Below the pieces are notes generated by a model that saw nothing but the letters and a program-made list of their open reading frames with translations, ran no database searches and was not told the origin of the DNA. Shown here piece after piece: positions 36,683-46,651 of a DNA stretch of 64,000 bases (position 1 is the stretch's first letter; every line of letters starts with the position of its first letter). Source of the DNA: Bacilli bacterium (GTDB lineage: Bacteria > Bacillota_I > Bacilli_A > ML615J-28 > CAG-313); the NCBI GenBank assembly GCA_017411715.1, contig JAFQPO010000007.1, positions 1 through 64,000 of the forward strand, read 5' to 3'. A program made the translations under genes and the position numbers.

Positions 36683-39600
36683 TTAGTTTGATTGAACAAA
36701 TAAATTATATTCAGCTTGTGCACCATCCACTGTAAACACAATTCGGTATATTTTCAATTCCGAAGTAGGTACTAGCGGAGAGATCAAAGTTATTCTGTTA
36801 TCACCATCTATTTGATAAGATAATTCACTAGGTAATTGTATTTCAGTATAACCGTTTGGTGTTCTTTCATATAATTTAGCGGTTACAGTTCGATTTGCAG
36901 CTTGGGCAGATGGATTTAAAACATCTAATATCGCAAATTCAAATGTAATACTTTGTCCACGGGTACTAACAATTAAATGTTTATCATTACCAATATATCT
37001 AACATACAATTCATCGAGTAATTTATTATCAACAGTTATTGCATCAAACGCAAGATGATTGTTCAATGTAATGTTACCTAATGAATATTCTATTTCCGTA
37101 TTAGCATCATTTACTCTAACATCTGTTGTTAATACATAGTTACCATTTTTAATATTATAGATAGTAAATACATATTCTTTTGATACAATTACTGATTGCC
37201 CTAAATTGAAGAAAATTGTATTACCAATAACAGTTGGCATATACTCATTGTTTCCTTCAAATAAAGTAAAATCACAATTTGTTAAATCAAGAATTGTACC
37301 ATCTTCATTATTAATTGTAAAGGCTAAAACTGTTGCGTTACCACTAGGGTTAGAAGTAATTTGAACAGTTGATTGAATATTTGAGCCACTTGATTCTATT
37401 TCACCTTCATTATCAAATGTTGCGTCAATATTTTCGTTTCGTTTAACAGTTACAATTTTATCTGCAACTACATCAAGGATAACAGATAATTCTAAATAAT
37501 TACTACCACCTTTAGGGAAATCTACTGTTACTTGATAATTTGATGGTGTTCCAGCAGCAGGTTCAGCAAACATATTAGTATTATTTATTGTACCCATTAC
37601 TTGGAATTGTGTTAACTCAATTTCAATTTCTGATTCTGTGAAATCTACTGGTTGTTCATAATTATAATAGTAATAATCACGACGATCTTCATCAAATACA
37701 ATTAAAGTAATTTTTGTACCTGTCGGAAGTGGAGCACCCGCTGCATTTCTAAAAATCAGATTCATCCCTGTAGAACTTAAGAATTCATAACGAATACTAA
37801 ATTCACCATCAGCTGTAATTGACATTGCGGTATCAGTACTAGTAACTTGATCAAAGCTTCTAGATGTTTGGGTAAAAACTGCAATTTTAACTACTTTAAA
37901 TCTAATATAACCAGAGTCTAAGTCAGTGTAATTACTATTACCTTCAACTGTTGCTTTAACATAGTATGTGCCTTCTTTAATGAATGAGTACTTACCATCA
38001 ACAATTTTATAATCTTCATTTAAGACAAGTGGATATTCCACCTTATCAACTATTCTTACATATGAATAACTAACTTCACCAAATCTTGAATCCGCAAATG
38101 GATTTGTGAAATCATTTAAAGCAATATCATTACAAGATAACTCCATATCCCATTTATTTGTTGCTTTAGTAATTTTTATTGTGTTAGATCCAGATACTGG
38201 AATTGTTGTACTACTTGTATCTTTCGCAATAAGATACCAATATACTACATATGGAGTATCGGTATAATTAGTCTGAGCAAATATAGCTTTATTATTTTTT
38301 TCACCTTGAGTATAATTGCTTCCTGTTAATTCAATTTCATGACTATAGTAAGCATCATATTGAGTATCATCGAAGATTAAAACAATATTGTGACTATCGC
38401 CATCATATTCGCCTTCATAATTGCCATTTACATATGGAATATATTTAGTTGAAGCAGCCATAACAATAATGTTACCCGCTTCAAAAGTACTAGCCGGAAT
38501 TGTAATTGTAGCTGTCTTCTGGTCTGCACTAATAACAACTGTGTAATCAATTATTTGTGTAAGATTTCCTAAAGAATTTCTTAATGTAATTACATGTGGT
38601 GCAAGTACATCTACTGAGTCATCAACTTTAATTTGCATCACATATGCATTGTCAGAAATTGCTTCTGATACACTCGATACTTGCGTAAATACTCTAAAAA
38701 TACCACGCGCAGTAAAGTCATTTACGTTATCATTACCTAATTGATCTTTTGTTTTTAAATTTCCATCAGGGTCTAGATAACCAATAATATCGTAATTAAA
38801 TTCACCACCATAAATATTAGCAGTATATGATGGTTTGTTTAATCCATTATGCACATATGTTCCAACAGAAATTTGTGGAGTGTTAGTATGTGTAACTAAT
38901 GTATTTAATTTTAAGAAGCCACCATTATCTTCAATTCCTAATGTACCAGAACCTGAGATTGCGGAATTATTCTTAGCACCATCAATCTTAATAGATTGTT
39001 TACCAGATGTAACAATATTTAATCGTCCATTTTCCTCAATCACAACTGGTGATTCGCCAGTTGATGTAAGCATATTATCATCATCACTGAATTCTGCATT
39101 AACAATACCACTTTCAACTTTTATAACATGTTCTGAATTAGCAGCATTAATATTATCAAAATATATATCTAATGATGTTTCAGGTTTTAAATTTACATTT
39201 AATTGATTACTAGTAGGATAACCACCAGAAGTAATATATAATTTATCATCTTTACTAATATTTAAAATGTATCCTGCTTGTTCAACAACAATCGTATTAT
39301 TATCACCTTCAGTTACATTAACATTTCCATTGACTAAGTCGAGAGTAAAAATACTATCACCAGAAGTTGTACGAATATTAAAAATAACTTGTGTGTCTTT
39401 AGCAATTGTCATTGCTTGAGATGCGTATACATTACCGCTACCAGGAACTTTTTCTAAAGCAGCACCCATTTGGAAAATTTTACCACTATCAGTATTAGCC
39501 CCATAGTATGGAATAATTGTATATGATCCGTTATCAGCAATTAGATAATATTGGAATAAAGTGTTTTTATCTAAAATTACATGACCGCTAATAAGATTTG

Positions 39601-41587
39601 AAATGCTATCACTTAATGATATTTGGTAATAGTCAGCACTAGCAATATTAACAAAGCAGTGTTCATCTGGGCTATTATATTTCAAAATACCAACTTCTGT
39701 AACATCAATTTCACCATCTACTTCTTCTAATGGTTCATATAAATTACCATCAATTGTTGCGTCTAATACCGCAGAATTTTCAGGCAACCATAAATAGATA
39801 AAACCGTCTTTGTCAGTAATAATATCATCTTTGATATATTCTTGACTAAAACCTTTAAAACTAATTGTATCTACTTTTTTGTCAATTAATTTAGTGTCAT
39901 TGTAGAAAATACCTACACGTGTCATATAAACTTCTTCACCATCAACACCTTTAACAATTGTTGATGCGGCTGAGTTTAAGCTACCACCTGTAACGGTAAC
40001 AGTACCTTTGGCATAACCTTTCTTTTCAGATAGGCCACCACCAATAGCATCAGAGTCCATTGTTCCACCACTTACTGTAACAGTAGCATCACCACCATTA
40101 CCATTTTTAGATGTTCCACCTCCAATACCAGTTGAAGTAATATTTCCGCCTGTTATATTAACAGTAGCTTTACCACCATAGTCTTTACCAGAAGTAGAAC
40201 CAGTACTACTTCCGCCTCCGATACCAACACCAGCAGGCATACCATATTCTGGCACATTGTCACTACTTGCTTTTACGACCCCACCTGAAATATTAATTGT
40301 AGCGCTACCACCATAGTTTGTAATACTATTACCACCGCCAATGGCAGCACCACCAGCACTAAATGCTTCTACGTATCCACCTGATATATTTATTTTTGCA
40401 TCCGAACTATTACCAGATGAACTTATTGAACTTCCTCCACCAATTGCAGTTCCAGGAACGAATCCAGGAACTTTATATGTATTATTAACTAACATTGGAT
40501 GCGTTACTGCATACTCTTGCCCAAAGTTATATGCGTAGACACTACCACCACTAATATTAACAGAGCAACCACCACCATGGCTTTGGTGACCTATACCACC
40601 ACCTATGGCTGTTCCTGTTGAACTAGCTATTGCGTAGACTGTTCCGCCAGTTACATATACAGTACCATATCCATTACCACCAGCACCAATTGCAGTACAG
40701 TTATCTTCAGGAGCAGTACCAGCATATACAATTCCACTAGCAAATCTTAAATTTTCAGAATCACCCGCACTATCATCAGCACCAATAGCTGAATCCCAGT
40801 GGTTACTTGGATGCTTAATTTTTACACCTGATATTGAAGCTCCTGATAATCCGCAATTTTCCACTTCACCAAATTCACCGACAACTGTCATCGTTCCAAC
40901 TTCAGAATCACCCTCATAATCTCTAAAATATAAATGAGTGTAGTCATTAGTATTATTAAATGCAATACGGCTTGCCCTATTATGACCTTTTAAATATAAG
41001 TTAGTGGTAAAATATGTACTTGCAGGAATAGAAGAATTTGCTCTATCACTTGCTACAGCAATAGCGCCATGCGCTTGAATGCTAGTATGTGAATTTATTG
41101 ATGTCCATACATTATGTAAAATAACGTTAACAACTTTTTGATTATTAGAACTTCCTTTGCCTTGAATTATCAAACGATTTGTTGTTTTTTGATAACCTTT
41201 CTCAATCGCAATTTCATCCCATTTAGTAGCAAATTCTCGCACCTCTTTAAAAGATGCTTGATCAAATGCATCCGCAAAAACATCGTGTGTAATACTTTCA
41301 TTTGTGCTTTGATATACATAATATTGATAATCATTATTATGAGTCCATGTATATCCTTTTGCTGCTTCTGTATATTCGTTAAATGTCACAATACCCTCTA
41401 ATTCAGCAATATTTGTTACATGGCCATAGCATGTATCACCTAATCTAATTTCACCGAGGCTTAAATCTATTTTGATGACTACAGCCTCAGCCGCTTCAGG
41501 TTTTAAATATGTAAAAGAAAAACAAGAAAGAACGAATACTAACACAGATAACAATGTTAGTTTAACAATTGATTTCATTACTTTCAT
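36683..41587 (-). CDS. Very large secreted Gly/Ser-rich surface protein
   Basis: Product of 1,634 residues. An N-terminal Sec signal peptide (VKLTLLSVLVFVLSCFSF, with an Ala-rich cut site near residue 35) is followed by about 200 unassigned residues. From about residue 265 to 545 repeated loops AIGGG...GG-x-A/S-x-V-N-I-S-G-G-x-V-x-A recur about every 40-50 residues, a pattern I expect to form a right-handed beta helix. The C-terminal 1,000 residues are beta-rich with Ig/Fn3-like pieces. No LPxTG, SLH domain or terminal anchor helix is seen, so attachment is unclear. It is the last gene of an operon behind two TasA-like genes. GGAGG lies 4 nt before the ATG. Confidence 0.82.
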   Translation of the reverse strand: MKVMKSIVKLTLLSVLVFVLSCFSFTYLKPEAAEAVVIKIDLSLGEIRLGDTCYGHVTNIAELEGIVTFNEYTEAAKGYTWTHNNDYQYYVYQSTNESITHDVFADAFDQASFKEVREFATKWDEIAIEKGYQKTTNRLIIQGKGSSNNQKVVNVILHNVWTSINSHTSIQAHGAIAVASDRANSSIPASTYFTTNLYLKGHNRASRIAFNNTNDYTHLYFRDYEGDSEVGTMTVVGEFGEVENCGLSGASISGVKIKHPSNHWDSAIGADDSAGDSENLRFASGIVYAGTAPEDNCTAIGAGGNGYGTVYVTGGTVYAIASSTGTAIGGGIGHQSHGGGCSVNISGGSVYAYNFGQEYAVTHPMLVNNTYKVPGFVPGTAIGGGSSISSSGNSSDAKINISGGYVEAFSAGGAAIGGGNSITNYGGSATINISGGVVKASSDNVPEYGMPAGVGIGGGSSTGSTSGKDYGGKATVNITGGNITSTGIGGGTSKNGNGGDATVTVSGGTMDSDAIGGGLSEKKGYAKGTVTVTGGSLNSAASTIVKGVDGEEVYMTRVGIFYNDTKLIDKKVDTISFKGFSQEYIKDDIITDKDGFIYLWLPENSAVLDATIDGNLYEPLEEVDGEIDVTEVGILKYNSPDEHCFVNIASADYYQISLSDSISNLISGHVILDKNTLFQYYLIADNGSYTIIPYYGANTDSGKIFQMGAALEKVPGSGNVYASQAMTIAKDTQVIFNIRTTSGDSIFTLDLVNGNVNVTEGDNNTIVVEQAGYILNISKDDKLYITSGGYPTSNQLNVNLKPETSLDIYFDNINAANSEHVIKVESGIVNAEFSDDDNMLTSTGESPVVIEENGRLNIVTSGKQSIKIDGAKNNSAISGSGTLGIEDNGGFLKLNTLVTHTNTPQISVGTYVHNGLNKPSYTANIYGGEFNYDIIGYLDPDGNLKTKDQLGNDNVNDFTARGIFRVFTQVSSVSEAISDNAYVMQIKVDDSVDVLAPHVITLRNSLGNLTQIIDYTVVISADQKTATITIPASTFEAGNIIVMAASTKYIPYVNGNYEGEYDGDSHNIVLIFDDTQYDAYYSHEIELTGSNYTQGEKNNKAIFAQTNYTDTPYVVYWYLIAKDTSSTTIPVSGSNTIKITKATNKWDMELSCNDIALNDFTNPFADSRFGEVSYSYVRIVDKVEYPLVLNEDYKIVDGKYSFIKEGTYYVKATVEGNSNYTDLDSGYIRFKVVKIAVFTQTSRSFDQVTSTDTAMSITADGEFSIRYEFLSSTGMNLIFRNAAGAPLPTGTKITLIVFDEDRRDYYYYNYEQPVDFTESEIEIELTQFQVMGTINNTNMFAEPAAGTPSNYQVTVDFPKGGSNYLELSVILDVVADKIVTVKRNENIDATFDNEGEIESSGSNIQSTVQITSNPSGNATVLAFTINNEDGTILDLTNCDFTLFEGNNEYMPTVIGNTIFFNLGQSVIVSKEYVFTIYNIKNGNYVLTTDVRVNDANTEIEYSLGNITLNNHLAFDAITVDNKLLDELYVRYIGNDKHLIVSTRGQSITFEFAILDVLNPSAQAANRTVTAKLYERTPNGYTEIQLPSELSYQIDGDNRITLISPLVPTSELKIYRIVFTVDGAQAEYNLFVQSN

Positions 41588-41605
41588 GTTGCCTCCTTTC
41601 TATAT

Positions 41606-42376
41606 CTACATAACGTTAATAGATATTGTATCAGTTAAATTTGCATTTGTTATATTAGAATATTCAACAGTCATAGTCTCTAAGAATATTAATATGATTG
41701 TAGAGTTAGCTGTTAAATCTTCTTTTTCAATAATACCATAACCACTTGTAGCAGTCCAACTACTCATATATTCATTAGTTGTATCAGGTATTAACGCACC
41801 AAAGTTGATTCTAATATCATCAGTAGGTATAACTGCGCCAATATTAATTTCTAGTTCAACATATGTTCCTTTATCAGTAATTGAATAGTAACTTGCAGCC
41901 TCAGGAGTCATTACAACTAATTCCGCTTTAATGACTTTTTTATATGGAACTGTTGTTTCAACAACTAGTTGATATTTTTCACCAGCAACTAAAGCACCAA
42001 TATTACTTTCAATTTCTTGATGATCATTTAAATCTTTTGATAATGTAAAATTATCTTTAACAACCAAGGTAGCTGTTCCAAGTGAATCTAATTTATTGAC
42101 AGTAATAGTTCCTGTGATATCAGATTCATTGCGATAAGCACCGATATAATTACGGATTGATGTAGTTATTTTAGTTTCATCATAATACACATGATAAGTT
42201 TTTCCATCTTCATAATTGCATACAAATATAAAATCTTCTGCGTAAATTGATGAAGAAGCTTTGTTAGTATCAATGTATCTTGCTAAAACACTTGTTACAC
42301 CAATCAAAGAAATAATAAATAACACCAATACAGATAATAGGATATATTTATTAATTCCTAGTTTTTTTTCTTTCAT
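41606..42376 (-). CDS. Secreted TasA/camelysin-like protein with SipW-type signal region
   Basis: Product of 256 residues. A hydrophobic segment (residues 10-32) ends SVLARYIDTNKASSSIYAEDFIF: the A-R/K-Y-x-x-T motif and the small residues after it are like those of TasA-type proteins cut by SipW. The mature part is beta-rich and resembles a jelly-roll surface protein without a recognised domain. It sits between the shorter TasA-like gene and the giant surface protein in one operon. I infer a matrix or anchoring role. AAGGAAGTG precedes the ATG. Confidence 0.7.
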   Translation of the reverse strand: MKEKKLGINKYILLSVLVLFIISLIGVTSVLARYIDTNKASSSIYAEDFIFVCNYEDGKTYHVYYDETKITTSIRNYIGAYRNESDITGTITVNKLDSLGTATLVVKDNFTLSKDLNDHQEIESNIGALVAGEKYQLVVETTVPYKKVIKAELVVMTPEAASYYSITDKGTYVELEINIGAVIPTDDIRINFGALIPDTTNEYMSSWTATSGYGIIEKEDLTANSTIILIFLETMTVEYSNITNANLTDTISINVM

Positions 42377-42391
42377 ATAATCACTTCCTTA

Positions 42392-42844
42392 CTAAGGTTG
42401 AGTTACTACAATACTAATATTTACAGCATCAATTTCTGAACTATAAGTATAATTATTCAATTCAGCTGGCCATTTAATTACAATAAGATATGTTTTGGTG
42501 ATTTCTCCCGCCGCGTAATCTTCAGTAATTGAACCATTTTCAATCACAAGTGGTAAATAGCCAAGCGTTTGTGTCTCTATTGTACATTTTAAATCAACTT
42601 GAGAATTTGATTTTACATTAATTGTAACAGTTTTAACATCACCAGGTCTCATTTTAGAAAGCGGTACGCTAAATACTTCATTAAAGTTATTACTAATTGT
42701 AACATCAAACTTAGCAGCAGATATATTACCAGAGGATGTTGTAGAACTAGTGTATTTCGCAAAAGTATTTGCAACTAACAAAAAAGATAACATAGCAGCA
42801 TAAACCACTATCATACTAATAGCTAATAATTTATTCTTCTTCAT
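42392..42844 (-). CDS. TasA/CalY-like secreted fibre-type protein
   Basis: Product of 150 residues. The hydrophobic segment LAISMIVVYAAMLSFLLVA is followed by ANTFAKYTSSTTSSGNISAAKFDV. A-K-Y plus a later A-x-F-D-V is the usual start of camelysin/TasA mature domains. The rest has the family's P-G-D-V-K-T-V-T-I-N-V-K-S block, where Gly-Asp precedes a central strand, and a K-W-P near the end. Known: TasA-type proteins polymerise into extracellular fibres. It is the first gene of the surface operon. GGAGG precedes the ATG. Confidence 0.8.
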   Translation of the reverse strand: MKKNKLLAISMIVVYAAMLSFLLVANTFAKYTSSTTSSGNISAAKFDVTISNNFNEVFSVPLSKMRPGDVKTVTINVKSNSQVDLKCTIETQTLGYLPLVIENGSITEDYAAGEITKTYLIVIKWPAELNNYTYSSEIDAVNISIVVTQP

Positions 42845-42878
42845 ACAAATCCTCCTTTCATGTATTCACTATAATGAT

Positions 42879-42923
42879 ATGACAATTTTTACTTATTATA
42901 TCACAAATTTGTCATAAAGTAAA
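42879..42923 (-). promoter_or_regulatory. Promoter of the surface operon with an inverted repeat around the -10
   Basis: On the minus strand TTTACT (42923-42918), 17 nt, TATAAT (42900-42895). Arms TATGACAA and TTGTCATA (42879-42886 and 42909-42916) flank the -10, so a repressor or activator site is likely. Confidence 0.55.
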
Positions 42924-42973
42924 GTAATGCACTATCATTTCAAAAATATGGCAATAAATTTAACATAAAAATA

Positions 42974-43012
42974 TAAAAGGCTTAGATTTTTTACCATCTA
43001 AGTCTTTATGTT
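42974..43012 (-). terminator. Terminator of the amino-acid permease gene
   Basis: A stem of about nine base pairs (ACTTAGAT/ATCTAAGC with one mismatch) is followed by TTTTATATTTTT on the minus strand. Confidence 0.6.
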
Positions 43013-43038
43013 TTTTATTTTTAATAAATGAATTTTTC

Positions 43039-44463
43039 CTATTTATTATTCTTTTCTCTATAGAAGAATACGCTTGGAATCATTAAGATTAGTAATAATA
43101 TCATGAATACCGCAAATTGCGTTAAGCGACCCCAATCTCCATTTGATACAATTTGGAATATACCAGTACCACAAATTACAAAGAACAATGATCCAATGAT
43201 TGCAAGTATTGGCATTATGTATCTTTGGAAGATGTTTGCATCTTTAAAGTTTTTCATGATATAAACATACATAGTAATATATGCACCATAAATAATCGCA
43301 CATATAATTTCATCCATTGCGCCTAGATATTTAAATGGCCCAATACCTGATAATGCTAGGTACCAAATAAGTAACATAAATAGCATACAACAATATCCAT
43401 AAATACATGAAAGTAATGATACACTTTCATTCTTACCAAGTTTCGCAAACTTCTCAGGACATATTCCTTGTCCGCGGCAAGACATTGTATACATACCACG
43501 ACAGCAACTCATAGTTACACCATTAACTGTTCCTAAGCATGAAATCATAATAAATATAGTGAATATTGCTTTACCAACTCCACCCATAATTTTTTCAAAT
43601 ACTTCAATTGGAGCACTTGAGCCAGCAGCAATTACGCCACTATTTCCAAGACAAGCAGATAAAGAAATAAAGTAAATTAAGTAGAATAATACAATAACTA
43701 TTGTACCAAATGTTAATGCTTTTGGTAAATTTCTCTTTGAGTCTTTTAATTCTGCATTAATAGATGTTGCACAAACCCAACCTTCATAAGCAAAAGATGT
43801 TGTTACAACAGCTTCCCCAAAGTTAGAAACATACGCTTTGCCATCTGTGTTGAGGGCAGCATTACTAAATGCATTAAGAATACCTAATTCACCATTTTTT
43901 AAAATAATTGCAGCAAATACACCAACAACCGCAATTACAACGATTGGTATTAATTTAATGATAGTTGCAGATATTTGGAATTTAGCAGCAATTCTAGGTG
44001 ATAAATAGTTCATTACCACAAAGAATGATAATAATAAGAATGCAAGTAAGAATAAAAGCCATTTAAGATCTTCATTAGCAAAGTCACCAAAATTATAAGT
44101 TATCCCAAATAATTCTAAAAAATATTTAGCAGACATAATTGATACAATTGAAGCAATAATAGGATAATAGAATGTTGTAATTAACCAAGCTAAATCATAT
44201 CCAAATCTTTTATTTGTGGCTACTTCTACATAGTCGACAACACCATTATATTTTGTTACGCGTGTTGCGAAAATAGCGAAGCAAAATCCAGATGTTACCA
44301 TAATAATGCCACCAACAAGCCAAGCTAGTAATGAAATTGTTAAATTTCCTCCTGCTGCTTGTAAAACACCACCAGCTTTAATGAATACACCAGAACCGAT
44401 AACGATTCCAACAACCATTGCTATGCCAGTCCATAAACCATATTGTTTTTTTACATTTTGCAT
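43039..44463 (-). CDS. APC-superfamily amino acid permease
   Basis: Product of 474 residues with 12-13 transmembrane segments. The first helix has the substrate-binding break GIVIGSGVFIKAGGVLQAAG, and the sixth has TTSFAYEGWVCATSINAELKD, both standard for LAT/SteT-type exchangers. It carries an amino acid across the membrane, with the substrate (probably a neutral amino acid) not determinable. It is a single gene with GAGGAGG before the ATG and a terminator after it. Confidence 0.92.
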   Translation of the reverse strand: MQNVKKQYGLWTGIAMVVGIVIGSGVFIKAGGVLQAAGGNLTISLLAWLVGGIIMVTSGFCFAIFATRVTKYNGVVDYVEVATNKRFGYDLAWLITTFYYPIIASIVSIMSAKYFLELFGITYNFGDFANEDLKWLLFLLAFLLLSFFVVMNYLSPRIAAKFQISATIIKLIPIVVIAVVGVFAAIILKNGELGILNAFSNAALNTDGKAYVSNFGEAVVTTSFAYEGWVCATSINAELKDSKRNLPKALTFGTIVIVLFYLIYFISLSACLGNSGVIAAGSSAPIEVFEKIMGGVGKAIFTIFIMISCLGTVNGVTMSCCRGMYTMSCRGQGICPEKFAKLGKNESVSLLSCIYGYCCMLFMLLIWYLALSGIGPFKYLGAMDEIICAIIYGAYITMYVYIMKNFKDANIFQRYIMPILAIIGSLFFVICGTGIFQIVSNGDWGRLTQFAVFMILLLILMIPSVFFYREKNNK

Positions 44464-44647
44464 AAGTCGTCCTCCTCAATTACATATATTATATCATAGA
44501 CGTTTTTATTATTTATATATATATGCAAATAAACCGAACTTTTACACTTTAAAACTTATATCAAAACATAATTGTTTTTATTTTTTTTCTTAATTTCATT
44601 TCAAATACTATCATTTTGGTTTTAAAATAATAAGTGTGCAAATTAAA

Positions 44648-44683
44648 AAATCCAATATAGATCTAAACCTATATTGGATTCAT
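44648..44683 (-). terminator. Terminator of the rubredoxin-flavodiiron-superoxide reductase operon
   Basis: The stem AATCCAATATAG/CTATATTGGATT is followed by TTTTTTAA on the minus strand. Confidence 0.85.
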
Positions 44684-44688
44684 TTTTT

Positions 44689-44847
44689 TTATTGTTCTTC
44701 AAATAATTCAGGACCTACACCACAGTAAGGACAAGCAAAATCAGCAGGTAAATCTTCAAATTTAGTACCAGGTGCAATACCTAATTCAGGTGCACCTTTT
44801 TCTTCATCATAAACATAACCGCACACAGTGCATACATATTTTTTCAT
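44689..44847 (-). CDS. rd: Rubredoxin (52 residues)
   Basis: Reading the minus strand from the ATG at 44847 gives [18 protein letters not shown] and ends [16 protein letters not shown] before a TAA. The two C-x-x-C-G pairs and the length are exactly those of a rubredoxin. It passes electrons to the flavodiiron protein and superoxide reductase. It is the third gene of the oxygen-defence operon, 12 bp after the flavodiiron gene, with GGAG before the ATG. Confidence 0.95.
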   Translation of the reverse strand: MKKYVCTVCGYVYDEEKGAPELGIAPGTKFEDLPADFACPYCGVGPELFEEQ

Positions 44848-44859
44848 AATCAATCTCCT

Positions 44860-46650
44860 TTATTTTATTTCTTCAAAATCTTGAGCCCCATGTTTACATA
44901 ATGGGCAAATATAATCTTCAGGTAAATTATCACCTTCATATACATATCCACAAATCTTACATACATAACCTTTTTTACCTTCAGTTTCTGGCTTAGGTTT
45001 AACATTATTTTGATAGTATGTATATGTCATAGTTTCTAAGTCATTAATTGTTCTAAGTTCTGTTATTGAACAAATAAACATACCATGTGTATCTAAATCT
45101 ACAATTTGTTCTACTTTAAGTGACATAAATGAATTAATATATCTTGGTAAAAATACTAAACCATTATCACTTCTATTAGGAGTACAATTTTCAAATTTAT
45201 TAATTGTACGTCCACTAGCAAAACCAAATTGTTCAAATACTTTAAATGGAGCATCTATTGATAAACAGTTAACATTCATCTTTAATGTTTGTTTAATTAC
45301 ATGATATGAATAGTTTTCTTTATTGATTGTAACCGCAATTCTATTAGGTTGGTTTGTTACTTGTGATACTGTATTGACAATTAAACCATTATCTTTTTTA
45401 CCATCATTGCATGTAACAACATATAAACCATAACCAATATTATATAAAGCGTTTAAATCATTTTTATTAGCTTTTTTATCATCTTTTGCTAAATACTCTT
45501 TAGAAAGTTCTAAGGCTAAATTATTAAGTTGTTCTTTACTTTCATTATTTAATGCTGACATGATTCTTACATCATGTTCTAAATATTTTAAGTTTTTAGC
45601 TTTTTCAAGTAACCCTTTCATTACACGAGTAGCAGTTGGAGCCCATGTACCATTTTCAATGAAGCCAACTGTACGATTACAGAAGTTTCTTTCAACTAAG
45701 TGGTTAATGAACTCTTTCATAAATGGGAAGATTTCTGCATTGTATGTAGTTGTTGCAAGCACTAACTTATCATATCTAAATGCATCTTCTACAGCTTCAG
45801 CCATATCGCATCTTGCAAGATCATTTACTACAACTTTTGGGCAACCATTTTCACGAAGTTTTTCCGCAAGCATCATAACCGCATTTTTAGTATTACCATA
45901 TACAGAAGTATAAGCAATTACAATACCTTCTGATTCTGGTTCATATCTTGACCATTTATCATATAAGTCAATATAATACCCTAAATTTTCTGTAAGGATT
46001 GGGCCATGTAGTGGACAAATAATAGCGATATCTAAAGTAGCAGCTTTTTTAAGTAATGCTTGTACTTGTGCGCCATATTTACCAACAATTCCAAAATAAT
46101 ATCTTCTAGCTTCACATGCCCATTCTTCTTCAACATCAAGGGCACCAAATTTACCAAAACCATCAGCTGAGAATAATACTTTATCATGCGAATCATAAGT
46201 AACCATTACTTCTGGCCAATGAACCATTGGAGCAAACACAAATGTTAATGTATGTTTTCCAAGTGATAAACTATCATATTCATTAACTACTAAAATATTT
46301 TCTAATTTAGTATCAAAAAATTGTTCAATCATTTTAAAAGTTTTGATATTTCCAACTACAGTTGTTTTAGGATATGCTTTTAAGAAATTCATAATATTAG
46401 CAGAATGGTCAGGTTCCATATGTTGAACAATCAAATAATCAGGGCATCTTCCATCTAGAGCTTCAGCTACATTGTCTAGCCATTCATGAGTGAAGTTCTT
46501 ATCAACAGTATCAACAACTGCGATTTTTTCATCAACTATTACATATGAATTATAAGCCATTCCATTAGGAACATCATATTGACCTTCAAATAGATCTACT
46601 TGATGATCATTCACACCAACATATAAAATATCTTTTGTTACTTTATTCAT
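44860..46650 (-). CDS. Flavodiiron protein fused to flavin reductase and rubredoxin domains
   Basis: Product of 596 residues with four modules. First a metallo-beta-lactamase-like diiron domain (QHMEPDHSANIMNF provides H-x-E-x-D-H). Then a flavodoxin domain (VIAYTSVYGNTKNAVMMLAE, FMN loop). Then, from about 400 to 540, a flavin reductase-like domain (YGLYVVTCNDGKKDNG and ENYSYHVIKQ). Last a rubredoxin (VCKICGYVYEG and ICPLCKHG). It reduces O2 (or NO) to water with its own electron chain. The ATG at 46650 lies just after the stop of the superoxide reductase. The fused reductase should let it work with NAD(P)H directly. Confidence 0.93.
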   Translation of the reverse strand: MNKVTKDILYVGVNDHQVDLFEGQYDVPNGMAYNSYVIVDEKIAVVDTVDKNFTHEWLDNVAEALDGRCPDYLIVQHMEPDHSANIMNFLKAYPKTTVVGNIKTFKMIEQFFDTKLENILVVNEYDSLSLGKHTLTFVFAPMVHWPEVMVTYDSHDKVLFSADGFGKFGALDVEEEWACEARRYYFGIVGKYGAQVQALLKKAATLDIAIICPLHGPILTENLGYYIDLYDKWSRYEPESEGIVIAYTSVYGNTKNAVMMLAEKLRENGCPKVVVNDLARCDMAEAVEDAFRYDKLVLATTTYNAEIFPFMKEFINHLVERNFCNRTVGFIENGTWAPTATRVMKGLLEKAKNLKYLEHDVRIMSALNNESKEQLNNLALELSKEYLAKDDKKANKNDLNALYNIGYGLYVVTCNDGKKDNGLIVNTVSQVTNQPNRIAVTINKENYSYHVIKQTLKMNVNCLSIDAPFKVFEQFGFASGRTINKFENCTPNRSDNGLVFLPRYINSFMSLKVEQIVDLDTHGMFICSITELRTINDLETMTYTYYQNNVKPKPETEGKKGYVCKICGYVYEGDNLPEDYICPLCKHGAQDFEEIK

Positions 46651-46651
46651 A

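Noticed and set aside
38835-39206. Plus-strand frames inside the giant surface gene
   Set aside because: They are shadows of a low-complexity gene on the minus strand, with no ribosome binding site or protein-like pattern.
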